Part shown: positions 16,798 to 25,031 of the stretch, piece after piece | Numbering within the stretch: the first letter of the stretch is position 1 | Layout: every line of letters starts with the position of its first letter | Position numbers and translations under genes: made by a program | Source: CAYUYV01 sp964561475 | Lineage (GTDB): Bacteria > Pseudomonadota > Alphaproteobacteria > JAJFIK01 | Assembly (NCBI GenBank): GCA_964561475.1 | Contig: CAZLPU010000013.1 | Location: forward strand, 10,789-74,788 | Length of the DNA: 64,000 bases | Direction: 5' to 3' | Notes under the pieces: model-generated | What the model was told of the DNA's origin: nothing | Database searches by the model: none | Seen by the model: only the letters and a program-made list of their open reading frames with translations

Positions 16798-18042
16798 TTA
16801 CAGGACGTTTTGCGCGAGGTCCTGGCGGTAGGCAAAGACAATGGGCTTGCCTTCGTTGGCGGCCTGTTTGTCCGTATACTTCACCCGGTCGATACGGTTC
16901 TTCTTCTTGTCGTGCATCTCGATGAAGCCGCCCTTGTTGCCGAGCTGGAGGGGGGAGACCGGGTGCACGCACTGAGCCTCGCCCGGGCCGAGAACACCGG
17001 ACAGTTTCAGGGGCTTGCGCCTTGTATCGCTCAGGGTCCAGCCGGTGATATCCACCTCGTCATTAGACAGATTGATGATGGAAATCCACTCGCCGTCCCG
17101 CTCATTGCCTTCCGGGTTCACCAGGGCGGCGGCGATGAAGACGTCCACTTCATCATCCAGGAAGGGGGTGCGGGTATCGTCCGGTCCCACGATTTCCTTG
17201 GGGCTGTCCACTTCGATCCGCTCCGGGAAGTGGCTCACCTTCAGCTTCTTGCGCACTTCTTCGTTCTCGTTGAAGAACAGTGGGTTGGCGTCGGCCACAT
17301 GGTCCGGGAAGATCAGACCGGTCTGTTCCTCGATCTCGGCAACGGAGACCTGGTAGTTCTGAAAATCGAACAGTTGCCGGCCGCCCTTGTCCGCCAGGGC
17401 ATCTTTGTCCTGAAGAATCATGAAGGCCCGGGTCTCCAGCTTGGACTGCTTGTTCACGAAGCAGACCACCTTGTAGAACGCCGACGGGATGATCGCCCGC
17501 TCCCGGCCCTCGGGCTGGATCGACCGGGCAAAATCTCCGAAAATCGGACCGGAGAAGACGGTAATCCGCCCATCCTTGTCCAGGTCCAGACCCTTCACCC
17601 AATCCTCGAGAGCCAGCCATTCATCCTGGTTATAGTTTGCGTGCTGAAGGGTGGCGTTGGTGAAGTAGAAGGTCTCGTCGGAGGCGCGCTTGGCTTCCCG
17701 GTCCGTATTGCCCCAGGAGGCGGAGGAGCGGCGGGCCAGATGGCCCCGGTCCCACGGATTGCGGTAGTAGTAGTCGTTGTTGAGCTGGAAATCGTTTCCG
17801 ATCCGGCTGTCGAGGCGCCACTTGTTGGACCGCTTGACGCTTTTGATCTTGTTCTGGTCGATATTGAGGGCGCAGAACAGGGCGGTGCGGTGTTCCCGGT
17901 GCATCGCAATGGTGTAGTTCACATATTCGGCGAAGTAGGTCTCTCTCAGATCTTCGTCCCGGAGAACATAGTCTTCGAGGGACGGTGCGAAATCCGGCAG
18001 AGGCACTTCGATGTCGAGAAAATTCTTGTCGTATCCGGCCAC
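16798..18042 (-). CDS. DNA/RNA non-specific endonuclease with C-terminal lamin-tail-like domain
   Basis: 414 residues from a GTG start (MAGYDKNFLDIEVPLP) preceded by AGGGGA; a longer ATG start at 18096 adds 18 residues with no clear ribosome site. The nuclease domain shows the NUC1 motif NPWDRGHLARRSSASWG, His101 being the general base, and the metal-site asparagine region FTNATLQHANYNQDEW. Residues about 320-400 (EWISIINLSNDEVDITGWTLSD, here read in parts) have the pattern of an LTD immunoglobulin-like domain. No signal peptide is visible, so the enzyme is either cytoplasmic or exported by a leaderless route. It would cleave nucleic acid without sequence preference. No immunity gene of the NuiA type is adjacent. 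Confidence 0.8.
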   Translation of the reverse strand: MAGYDKNFLDIEVPLPDFAPSLEDYVLRDEDLRETYFAEYVNYTIAMHREHRTALFCALNIDQNKIKSVKRSNKWRLDSRIGNDFQLNNDYYYRNPWDRGHLARRSSASWGNTDREAKRASDETFYFTNATLQHANYNQDEWLALEDWVKGLDLDKDGRITVFSGPIFGDFARSIQPEGRERAIIPSAFYKVVCFVNKQSKLETRAFMILQDKDALADKGGRQLFDFQNYQVSVAEIEEQTGLIFPDHVADANPLFFNENEEVRKKLKVSHFPERIEVDSPKEIVGPDDTRTPFLDDEVDVFIAAALVNPEGNERDGEWISIINLSNDEVDITGWTLSDTRRKPLKLSGVLGPGEAQCVHPVSPLQLGNKGGFIEMHDKKKNRIDRVKYTDKQAANEGKPIVFAYRQDLAQNVL

Positions 18043-18232
18043 GGCGTTCCCCTGACTGCTGCACAGTGTTGGCGGCGATTGACACAAATGTTTCATGCAC
18101 GGTGTGCGTTGCTTGCGCGTCTGCCCGTGCATGCCATGTCTATGGGTTCGCGGCACAGGGGTCTATGATCATTTTGGGTTAATACCCGCCCTGATCGCTA
18201 TTTTGTTTGTCCTTGACCAGGAGAGACCAGTC

Positions 18233-18925
18233 ATGTTCGGCCCGAGTGCGCCCCTCTACGACGCGATCTATCACTTCAAGGATTATGACAGTGAAGCTCA
18301 GGCCCTGGTCGATCTGGCCGGGCGCCACTGCCCTGAGGCCCGGACCATGCTCGACGTGGCCTGCGGCACCCATGAGCATGTCCGGGTGCTGAAGGCCCGG
18401 TATGCCGTGGACGGTCTCGATCTCATGCCGGCCTTCCTTGACGCTGCACGCCTGAAGAACCCGGACGGGCGCTATGTCGAGGGGGACATGCGGGATTTCG
18501 ACATGGGCGCGCGTTATGACCTGGTGGTGTGTCTGTTCAGCAGTGTGGGCTATCTTCTCACCGCGGCGGATCTCCATCAGGCGGTTGGCGCCATGGCCCG
18601 CCATCTGGCGCCCGGCGGGCTCTTGTGTATCGAGCCCTGGATTGCCCGGGAAGACTGGAAGCCGGGCAGGGTGGTCATGCACACGGCGGATGAGCCGGAG
18701 CGCAAGATCGTCCGGATCAGCCGTTCCGGGCTCGACGGTGACTTCTCGTTGATCGACTTTTTCTACCTTGTGGCGGTTCCTGACGAAGTCTCAACCTTCG
18801 AGGAGTCCCATCGCATGCGGCTGCATTCGGATGCGGAGATGAGGGCAGCCTTTGAGGCCTGCGGCCAGCCGGTGAGCCTGTTGCCGGACTGGCCGGGCAA
18901 GCGGGGTCTCTACATCAACCGGTGA
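18233..18925 (+). CDS. Class I SAM methyltransferase, amino-sugar N,N-dimethyltransferase-like
   Basis: 230 residues; start ATG at 18233 (MFGPSAPLYDAIYHFKDY) with GGAGAG upstream. Motif I is LDVACGTHEHVRVL, acidic loop VDGLDLM, then GDMRDFDMGARYDLVVCLFS and MARHLAPGGLLCIEPW. This segment order closely resembles the DesVI/TylM1 family that methylates the amino group of NDP-amino-deoxysugars, but the second Gly of GxGxG is replaced by His-Glu. It is divergent from the nuclease gene and convergent with the acyl-CoA dehydrogenases, with no sugar-nucleotide genes nearby. The substrate is therefore open. Confidence 0.8.
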   Translation: MFGPSAPLYDAIYHFKDYDSEAQALVDLAGRHCPEARTMLDVACGTHEHVRVLKARYAVDGLDLMPAFLDAARLKNPDGRYVEGDMRDFDMGARYDLVVCLFSSVGYLLTAADLHQAVGAMARHLAPGGLLCIEPWIAREDWKPGRVVMHTADEPERKIVRISRSGLDGDFSLIDFFYLVAVPDEVSTFEESHRMRLHSDAEMRAAFEACGQPVSLLPDWPGKRGLYINR

Positions 18926-18952
18926 GAGACGGCCCGCAAGCTCTCAGGATGT

Positions 18953-18980
18953 CAGGCTTTCAGGCTTTCAGGCTTTCAGG
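18953..18980. repeat. 8-bp tandem repeat at the 3' end of acyl-CoA dehydrogenase gene
   Basis: CAGGCTTT is repeated three and a half times. On the minus strand each unit contains TGA, and the stop codon of the acyl-CoA dehydrogenase is one of these. Slippage here would not change the protein because every unit supplies a stop in its own frame. Confidence 0.85.
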
Positions 18981-20064
18981 CCCAGCCCTGTATTTTCGCG
19001 GCCTCCAGACGGACCTGTTCCGGGCTGCCCAGAAGCTGGCGATTGGCGCCGATACGCTTGAACCAGTAGTGAAGCCCCACAAGGTCCGTGAAGCCCATGC
19101 CGCCGTGCACTTCCACGGAGGTCCGGGCCACGAAGGTGCCCACTTCCGCCAGATGGGCCTTGGCCAGACAGGCCATCAGCTCCGCCTCGTCCATGTCCTG
19201 ATCAATGGCATGGGCGGCGTGCCACACAAGGGCCCGGGCCGGTTCGAGATCCGCCGCCATTTCAGAGCACAGATGTTTCACGGCCATGAAGCTGCCGATG
19301 ACCCGGCCGAACTGTTCACGCTCCAGGGAATAGGCAACGGCCTTTTCCAGCATTGCCTGGGCCGCGCCGAGGGTGTCCGCGGCCAGCATCATCCGACCGG
19401 TCTGGACCATGCGGTCCGCGCCCCGGCCCCTTTCGTTTTCACCGGCCAGGGCCGTGGCGGGCACGCCGTCGAAGGTGAGTTCCGTGAAATGGCGGGTCCG
19501 GTCGATGGTGGTCAGGTCCGTGCCGCCGAGGCCCGGGACCCCTGGTTCCACGATGTGGAGCCGGCCCTGGGTATCGCAGACCAGAAGATGGGTGGCGTTG
19601 CGCATATCCATGACAAAGAGGCTGCGCCCGTTGAGCCGTCCGTCCTCGGAGCGCACTCCCGCATTCTCCCGCGCTCCCACATGTTCGGCGAGGGCAATGC
19701 CGAACCGCACTGCGCCGGAAGCGATCTTCGGCAGCCACTCCGCCTTTTGCTCTTCCGTGCCCGCGCTCAAAATACCCACCACGGCCATGGCGGCTGTGCC
19801 CATGAAATCGGCGGGGGCCACGGAGCGGCCCAGCATTTCCTGGACGAGAACCGCGTCCAGCAGCCCCAGCCCCAGGCCGCCATATTCTTCAGGGATCATG
19901 ATCTGGGCCGCGCCCAGTTCCGTGATGCCCCGGGTCAGGTCAGAGGAGACGGCACCGTCACCATCCGCACACTGACGCACCCGATCGAGGGGGCAGGCGG
20001 CTTCCAGGTAGTTTTTCACCGATTCCTGGAACATGCGCTGGTCGTCTGAAAGGTCGAATTCCAT
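18976..20064 (-). CDS. Acyl-CoA dehydrogenase (second of pair)
   Basis: 362 residues, slightly short for the family. Recognisable parts are the N-terminal helical domain (FDLSDDQRMFQESVKNYL), the middle beta domain, LEREQFGRVIGSFMAVKHLC in the third domain and the C-terminal VEVHGGMGFTDLVGLHYWF. These enzymes oxidise the alpha-beta bond of acyl-CoA with FAD and pass electrons to ETF. GGGGAGGA precedes the ATG. It follows the first acyl-CoA dehydrogenase gene by 17 bp; paired unequal members like this often form heteromeric enzymes for cholate, steroid or branched substrates, which is a possibility only. Confidence 0.9.
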   Translation of the reverse strand: MEFDLSDDQRMFQESVKNYLEAACPLDRVRQCADGDGAVSSDLTRGITELGAAQIMIPEEYGGLGLGLLDAVLVQEMLGRSVAPADFMGTAAMAVVGILSAGTEEQKAEWLPKIASGAVRFGIALAEHVGARENAGVRSEDGRLNGRSLFVMDMRNATHLLVCDTQGRLHIVEPGVPGLGGTDLTTIDRTRHFTELTFDGVPATALAGENERGRGADRMVQTGRMMLAADTLGAAQAMLEKAVAYSLEREQFGRVIGSFMAVKHLCSEMAADLEPARALVWHAAHAIDQDMDEAELMACLAKAHLAEVGTFVARTSVEVHGGMGFTDLVGLHYWFKRIGANRQLLGSPEQVRLEAAKIQGWA

Positions 20065-20081
20065 GATGTCCTCCCCGGGGA

Positions 20082-21275
20082 TCAGGTCTTGGCCGGCTTG
20101 GGTTCCCTTGGCATTCCAAGGCCCCGCTCGGCGATGATGTTCTTCTGGATCTGAGCCGTCCCCCCACCGATGATCAGGCCGAGGTCATACATGTAGCGCT
20201 GCTGCCAGGACCCGTAATCGCGGATGTAGGGACTGTCATCGTAAAGAAGGCCGATCTCACCCATGACATCGATGGCAAGCCGGGCCAGTTCGTGGTTCAA
20301 CTCGCATCCCTGGAGCTTGATGATCAGCCCGGCCATGCCCGGATTGTCGCCCTGGATCTGGCTGGTCATCACCCGCAGCCCATTGGCCTGCATGGCGTAG
20401 ACCCGGGCCTGAAGGGCGATCAACCGGTCACGGAACAAGGGATTGTCCATCAGCCACTCGCCGTTCATGGTCTCGGTCTGCATCAACTCCGCAATGGCGA
20501 GAAGGCGGGCCTTGGCGGCATTGGGATCCCCCAGCATGCCCCGCTCATGGGTGAGGGTGGCGTTGGCCACCATCCAGCCCTGGCCCGGGCCGCCCACGAT
20601 CTGACTGCGGGGCACACGGACATCGGTAAAGAAGACTTCGTTGAAATTGGCCGCACCGGTCATGTCCACCAGGGGGCGCACTTCGATGCCCGGCGTCTTC
20701 ATGGAGAAGATCAGATAGGAGATGCCCGCATGTTTCGGCGCATCCGCTTCCGTGCGCACCAGGCAGAAGATCATGTCCGCCTGCATGGCCGTTGAGGTCC
20801 AGATCTTCTGGCCATTGATGACATAGTCGTCACCGTCGATATGAGCGCGGGTGGTCAGGCTCGCCAGATCGGAACCGGACCCGGGCTCCGAGTAGCCCTG
20901 GCACCAGACCACATGACCCTCAAGGGTGGGCTTGATCCAGGCCTGTTTCTGCTCCTCGGTGCCGCATTCCAGAAGAGTGGGCACCAGCATGGAAATGCCC
21001 TGGCCGGCAAGGCCCGTGGGCAGGCCGGTGCGGGCGAATTCCTCGGCAATAATGCGGGATTTCAGGATGTCAGGCTCGGCGCCATAGCCGCCATAGTCCT
21101 GGGGAATGGTCCGGGCCGCGAGCCCGTTTTCCATGAGCAGCTTCTGCCATGCGAGCCGCTTGGGGTGTTTCATGCCCTTGTCTTCCGGCGTGGGCGCCTT
21201 GTCCCGGTTGGCGTCCAGAAATGCCGCCACGTCCTGCCGGAACGCCTCATATTCGGGCGTCAACGTCAGATCCAT
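20082..21275 (-). CDS. Acyl-CoA dehydrogenase (first of pair)
   Basis: 397 residues from the ATG at 21275 (MDLTLTPEYEAFRQDVAAFL) with GGGAGGA six bases upstream; an earlier in-frame ATG lacks one. Conserved elements are WCQGYSEPGSGSDLASL (FAD/substrate loop), VINGQKIWTST, and the C-terminal IIGGGTAQIQKNIIAERGLG, typical of full-length acyl-CoA dehydrogenases. It heads a two-gene operon with the shorter paralogue 17 bp downstream. Chain specificity is not evident. Confidence 0.92.
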   Translation of the reverse strand: MDLTLTPEYEAFRQDVAAFLDANRDKAPTPEDKGMKHPKRLAWQKLLMENGLAARTIPQDYGGYGAEPDILKSRIIAEEFARTGLPTGLAGQGISMLVPTLLECGTEEQKQAWIKPTLEGHVVWCQGYSEPGSGSDLASLTTRAHIDGDDYVINGQKIWTSTAMQADMIFCLVRTEADAPKHAGISYLIFSMKTPGIEVRPLVDMTGAANFNEVFFTDVRVPRSQIVGGPGQGWMVANATLTHERGMLGDPNAAKARLLAIAELMQTETMNGEWLMDNPLFRDRLIALQARVYAMQANGLRVMTSQIQGDNPGMAGLIIKLQGCELNHELARLAIDVMGEIGLLYDDSPYIRDYGSWQQRYMYDLGLIIGGGTAQIQKNIIAERGLGMPREPKPAKT

Positions 21276-21509
21276 CCAGTCCTCCCTGTCCGGCACGTCC
21301 GTTCCGGGCGCACCCGATCTTGGGCCGGTCCCGATCACCGCCGAGGCAAATCTCCTGGCGGCGCGGGGACCGGCACTTTTCTCGATAGGAGCAGTGCACC
21401 CCGGCCCTGGAGATCCGTCAAGCGTGATGGGAGCAAAGGGCCAATTGGCTTGGTTTGGGCGTGGTCTGGGTGCGTGGGATGGGGAGGGGGAGAGGTCTGC
21501 CCGGAGCGA

Positions 21510-21959
21510 TCAGGCAGGCAGGTTCCAGAGATCCGGAGTGGCGATCTCGATGCTGTTGCCTGCCGGGTCACGGAAATAGAGCGACCGGGCGCCATTGGGC
21601 CAGGTGAGATCCTGTTCAATCGCGACACCCTGGGCGGTCAGATGGCTCTTCCAACCGTCCATGCGCTCATGGGGCTCCCGGAAGGCCATGTGCCCGGCAC
21701 CCCGCGCCCCATGGAGGGGGACGGCAACGGCGCTCAAGCCAGGTTGCTCCGTTGCCGTTGGATTGAACACGAGAAGCATACTGCCGCCGTGATCTTGGGG
21801 GCCGCATTTGAAAAAGATATGGCGGCCCGGCTCCTTCATCAGCACCGTCAGGCCAAGGACAGAAGTGAAGAAGGCTTCAGCGGCCTCGAGATCTTCGGCA
21901 TAAAGAGCTGTTTCGAGAATACCCGCCACGGTTCTCTGACCAGGTGCAGTGTCAGTCAT
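21510..21959 (-). CDS. VOC family protein
   Basis: 149 residues from the ATG at 21959 (MTDTAPGQRT); an ATG three codons earlier is possible. One VOC module: ILETALYAEDLEAAEAFFTS, VFNPTATEQ, HMAFREPHERMDGWKSHL, and the closing LYFRDPAGNSIEIATPDLW with the metal-ligand Glu. His in GAGHMAF and Glu in SIEIATP could be metal ligands. It follows ahpD by 28 bp in the same direction, so it may be expressed with the peroxide-defence genes; glyoxalase-like or epoxide/lactone chemistry is possible but unproved. Confidence 0.85.
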   Translation of the reverse strand: MTDTAPGQRTVAGILETALYAEDLEAAEAFFTSVLGLTVLMKEPGRHIFFKCGPQDHGGSMLLVFNPTATEQPGLSAVAVPLHGARGAGHMAFREPHERMDGWKSHLTAQGVAIEQDLTWPNGARSLYFRDPAGNSIEIATPDLWNLPA

Positions 21960-21987
21960 GGCGGGCATCCTTCGTTGCGGTGGACGG

Positions 21988-22524
21988 TCAGGCTGCGCTC
22001 AGGGCGGCTTCCCCATCCAGGGTCGCGGCGATGGCGTTGATCACGGAGGCAATGCGCACGGCGGTCTGGATCTGGGTGTTCTGCATACCGCCCTTGCGCA
22101 ACACGTCCTCATGGGCGTCGATGCACATGCCGCAGCCATTGATGGCGGAGACGGCCAGGGACCACAGTTCGAAATCTTCCTTGTCCACGCCGGGATTGGC
22201 GATCACGGACATGCGCAGCTTGGCGGGCAGGGTCTTGTAATCCTCCGCAGACGCCAGATGGACGAAGCGGTAGTAGATGTTGTTCATCCCCATGATGGAT
22301 GCAGCCGCCTTGGCGGCTTTCTTGGCATCATCGTTGAGATCCGCGCCGAAGGCTGCGTCGATGGCCTTGATCACCGTGGCGTTACGCGTCGCCAGGGCGG
22401 AGGCGAGGAACGTGCCGGCCCGCTGCTGCACGGACAGGGTGTCGTCGGTGCTCAGGGAGGAGAGATTGAGTTTCAGGTCCTTGGCGTAGTCGGGCAGGGC
22501 GTCCTTCAGGGCATCAATGGACAT
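21988..22524 (-). CDS. ahpD: Alkyl hydroperoxide reductase subunit AhpD
   Basis: 178 residues, the usual length. The active-site motif is INGCGMCIDAHEDVLRK with Cys131, Cys134 and His138, matching the CxxC-x3-His arrangement of mycobacterial AhpD (Cys130, Cys133, His137). AhpD is the disulfide reductant that regenerates AhpC, taking electrons from lipoylated dihydrolipoamide succinyltransferase and dehydrogenase in characterised systems. It lies 141 bp after ahpC on the same strand, with a strong hairpin between them, consistent with lower expression than ahpC. Confidence 0.95.
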   Translation of the reverse strand: MSIDALKDALPDYAKDLKLNLSSLSTDDTLSVQQRAGTFLASALATRNATVIKAIDAAFGADLNDDAKKAAKAAASIMGMNNIYYRFVHLASAEDYKTLPAKLRMSVIANPGVDKEDFELWSLAVSAINGCGMCIDAHEDVLRKGGMQNTQIQTAVRIASVINAIAATLDGEAALSAA

Positions 22525-22562
22525 GGCGGTCCTCCATTTGCGGCAACGGCTGTTGGTCGTAT

Positions 22563-22593
22563 CCCCGCGCCGGTCCCGTAAGACGGCGCGGGG
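22563..22593 (-). other. Intercistronic hairpin between ahpC and ahpD
   Basis: CCCCGCGCCG (22563-22572) and CGGCGCGGGG (22584-22593) form a perfect 10-bp GC-only stem with an 11-base loop. No T-run follows in the ahpC-to-ahpD direction. It could be a partial terminator or an RNA stabiliser that lets ahpC messenger accumulate above ahpD. Confidence 0.55.
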
Positions 22594-22665
22594 GCATTCT
22601 CAGGGGAGGCTCTTAACGGTCTGCTCAAAAGAGCAAAGTCCGGGAAAGCCTTCCGTTCCGGATCA

Positions 22666-23211
22666 TCAGGCGCTCAGGGTCTGGCCGCCGACTTCCCGGT
22701 TGCAGGGGCACAGTTCATCCGTCTGCAGCGCATCGAGAATACGCAGGATTTCCTTGGGGTTCCGGCCCACATTCAAGTTGTTCACGGAAACATGCTGAAT
22801 GACATTGTGCGGATCGACCACGAAAGTCGCACGCAGGGCCACACCGGCTTCCCGGTCACGCACACCCAAGCCATCCACGAGGGAACCGTTGGTGTCGGCG
22901 AAGGACCACTGGTTCAGTTCCTTCAGGTCCGCATGCTCACGACGCCAGGCCAGTTTGCAGAATTCGTTATCGGTGCTGCCACCCATGACAACGGCGTCGC
23001 GGTCATCGAAGTCGCCGTTCAGAGCAGCAAATTCCACGATTTCCGTGGGGCAGACGAAGGTGAAATCCTTCGGATAGAAATAAATGATCTTCCACTTACC
23101 GTGGAAGCTGTTCTGGTTGATCTCCTCGAAGGCTTCATCACCAGGAGTCATGGCTTTCGGCTTTACACCGACAACGGAAAATTCGGGCAACTTATCACCG
23201 ACGCCGAGCAT
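22666..23211 (-). CDS. ahpC: Peroxiredoxin AhpC
   Basis: 181 residues. The peroxidatic Cys54 lies in FYPKDFTFVCPTEIVEF. Two cysteines near the end, Cys168 and Cys170 in ELCPCNRE, reproduce the three-cysteine layout of AhpD-dependent AhpC rather than the AhpF-dependent type. The enzyme reduces hydrogen peroxide, organic peroxides and peroxynitrite in the cytoplasm. GAGAGGAG lies just before the ATG. It is transcribed divergently from oxyR, and the shared 151-bp spacer carries palindromes suitable for OxyR control. Confidence 0.96.
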   Translation of the reverse strand: MLGVGDKLPEFSVVGVKPKAMTPGDEAFEEINQNSFHGKWKIIYFYPKDFTFVCPTEIVEFAALNGDFDDRDAVVMGGSTDNEFCKLAWRREHADLKELNQWSFADTNGSLVDGLGVRDREAGVALRATFVVDPHNVIQHVSVNNLNVGRNPKEILRILDALQTDELCPCNREVGGQTLSA

Positions 23212-23362
23212 GGCATACTCCTCTCAGTAGAAAAACGGATAAACACCCTCGGTTCCCGAGGGTGAGCAGGATGAGCGACACCTATCCGAATCATGACCAT
23301 TGAGCAAATTGATTATTTCGTGCTCTTTTGATCGGATATTCCAATAGATAGGGTGACGGCCT
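23212..23362. promoter_or_regulatory. ahpC/oxyR divergent control region with two palindromes
   Basis: CACCCTCGG at 23244-23252 and CCGAGGGTG at 23256-23264 form a perfect 9-bp stem with a 3-base loop, about 33 bases upstream of the ahpC start and so probably in its 5' leader. GAGCA at 23302-23306 and TGCTC at 23321-23325, 14 bases apart, form a LysR-type dyad placed where an OxyR tetramer could control both genes. ATAG near 23344-23350 and CTAT near 23282 add OxyR-like half-sites. No exact OxyR consensus was confirmed. Confidence 0.5.
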
Positions 23363-24244
23363 GTGAAACCAACCCCGACCATCAAACAGCTTCGATATTT
23401 GGCCGCCCTGGCGGAAACGGGCCATTTCGGCCGTGCCGCGGATCAGTGCGCGGTGACCCAGTCCACCCTGTCGGCGGGCATTCAGGACCTGGAGGAAATC
23501 CTGGACATCCGTCTGGTGGACCGCAGCCGGCGGCAAGTGACCATTTCGGCGGAAGGCTGGGATGTGGTGGAACGGGCCCGGCGGATCCTCTCGGATGTGG
23601 ACGATCTGGTCGCCAGCGTGCAGACCCAGCGCGCACCCCTCACGGGTGCCCTGCGCCTTGGCGTGATCCCCACCATCGCGCCGTTTCTGCTGCCCAAGGT
23701 GCTGCCGGTGCTGCGGGCGCGGTTTCCCAAACTGGAGCTGTTTTTGCGGGAAGATCAGACCCATCGTCTGATTGAGCAGCTTGAAACGGGCCGTCTGGAT
23801 GTGTTGCTGCTTGCGTTTCCGTTTCCCCATCCCGATTTGACCGTGTGTGAGATGTTCGACGACCCCTTGCTCCTGTGCCGTCAAGGGGGCGAGGGTGGGG
23901 AGATGCGTCTTGCGGACCTGGACCCCGCTCGGCTGTTGTTGCTGGAAGATGGGCACTGTCTGCGGGATCAGGTCATCCGGGCCTGCCGCATCCAAGGGCC
24001 CCGGGGCGTGGCGTTCCAGCCCACGAGCCTGCACACCTTGGTACAGATGGTGGCCAGCGGTCTGGGCTCGACCCTCGTGCCGCGTATGGCCGTGGAGGCC
24101 GGGCTGTTGGATGGAACCACTCTCGAGGCGGTGGGTTTTGAGGATGCGACGCCAGCGCGCACCATCGGTCTTGCCTGGCGTCCCGAGACCCCCCGGGGAG
24201 GGGAGTACAGAACCCTCGCGGGCGTGTTATCTCAGCATGCCTGA
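23363..24244 (+). CDS. oxyR: LysR-type peroxide sensor OxyR
   Basis: 293 residues. The N-terminal winged HTH is IKQLRYLAALAETGHFGRAA with recognition segment QSTLSAGIQDLE. The redox cysteines fall at Cys199 and Cys208 in GHCLRDQVIRAC, the same numbering and spacing as E. coli OxyR, so disulfide sensing is expected to be intact. It activates peroxide-defence genes when oxidised; the divergent ahpC-ahpD genes are the obvious targets. Start is the ATG after GTG-rich leader at 23363; no competing start is better. Confidence 0.95.
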   Translation: MKPTPTIKQLRYLAALAETGHFGRAADQCAVTQSTLSAGIQDLEEILDIRLVDRSRRQVTISAEGWDVVERARRILSDVDDLVASVQTQRAPLTGALRLGVIPTIAPFLLPKVLPVLRARFPKLELFLREDQTHRLIEQLETGRLDVLLLAFPFPHPDLTVCEMFDDPLLLCRQGGEGGEMRLADLDPARLLLLEDGHCLRDQVIRACRIQGPRGVAFQPTSLHTLVQMVASGLGSTLVPRMAVEAGLLDGTTLEAVGFEDATPARTIGLAWRPETPRGGEYRTLAGVLSQHA

Positions 24245-24293
24245 CGGACCAGTGTCACAAGAGGCTGCCATCCTCCTTTCATCGTGGCGGCCG

Positions 24294-24319
24294 GGTACCA
24301 TGGCGACCTGGTACCATGG
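24294..24319. repeat. Direct 10-bp repeat upstream of cytochrome b561
   Basis: GGTACCATGG occurs at 24294-24303 and 24310-24319, separated by CGACCT. Each copy contains the palindrome GGTACC and overlapping CCATGG. It lies 45-70 bases before the cytochrome b561 start and could be a protein-binding site; role unknown. Confidence 0.5.
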
Positions 24320-24364
24320 GGGCGGGGCTGGCCGTTGAGGCCCGAGAAAAAAGAGGCAGACACC

Positions 24365-24979
24365 ATGAGCGATCAAACGATGCGGGACGGCGGGGTCGAT
24401 TGGGTCGCGACCCGGAACCATTGGGGCGCGGGCATGAAGGTCCTGCACTGGACCATGGCTGTACTGATGATCAGCATGGTGGCCATGGGCCTCTACATGA
24501 CCAGCGGCGATCCGGAGGATAATTTCTGGATCTACCAGCTGCATAAATCCATAGGCTTTACCATCCTCGGTCTTGGGTTCCTGCGCCTCGTTCTCCGCCT
24601 TGCCGGAGAAACACCGCCCCTGCCCGAAGGGATGTCCCTTGTGGAGCGGATTGGCGCCCATGTCAGCCATTTCGGCTTTTATGCCCTGATGATCATCATT
24701 CCCCTGAGCGGATGGGTCCTGGTTTCCGCCGCCGATCTGGTGGAAACCTATTATTTCGGACTGTTCGAGATACCGCATCTGCCCGTTCCCTATGCGGAAT
24801 ACGAGCCGCCGCTGTTCGGCGCCGAAGACACCTATGAACTCTCGGTCATAATCCACGAGTTGCTGGCCTTCCTGTTGATCGGCCTGATCGTGGTTCACAT
24901 TGCTGCCGCGGTGAAGCACCACTTTGTGAACCGGGACACGACCTTGGTCCGTATGCTTCCCGGAAAGACCCGCGTCTGA
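24365..24979 (+). CDS. Cytochrome b561 family protein
   Basis: 204 residues with four hydrophobic helices. Candidate haem b ligands are the histidines in KVLHWTMAVLMIS, QLHKSIGFT, HVSHFGFYALM and VVHIAAAVKHHF, placed as in diheme bacterial b561. The start is the ATG at 24365 (MSDQTMRD); the upstream in-frame extension crosses the tandem GGTACCATGG repeat. The family moves electrons between quinol and periplasmic acceptors, including superoxide. A YceI gene follows after 52 bp, a common pairing. Confidence 0.92.
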   Translation: MSDQTMRDGGVDWVATRNHWGAGMKVLHWTMAVLMISMVAMGLYMTSGDPEDNFWIYQLHKSIGFTILGLGFLRLVLRLAGETPPLPEGMSLVERIGAHVSHFGFYALMIIIPLSGWVLVSAADLVETYYFGLFEIPHLPVPYAEYEPPLFGAEDTYELSVIIHELLAFLLIGLIVVHIAAAVKHHFVNRDTTLVRMLPGKTRV

Positions 24980-25031
24980 CCGGTCTGCCTGTTCCGCTCT
25001 TTTTGCCGCATTGACTGAAAGGATTTGGGAA

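Noticed and set aside
18042..18156. N-terminal extension of the nuclease as an export signal
   Set aside because: The extra residues are polar and Cys/His/Arg-rich without a hydrophobic core.
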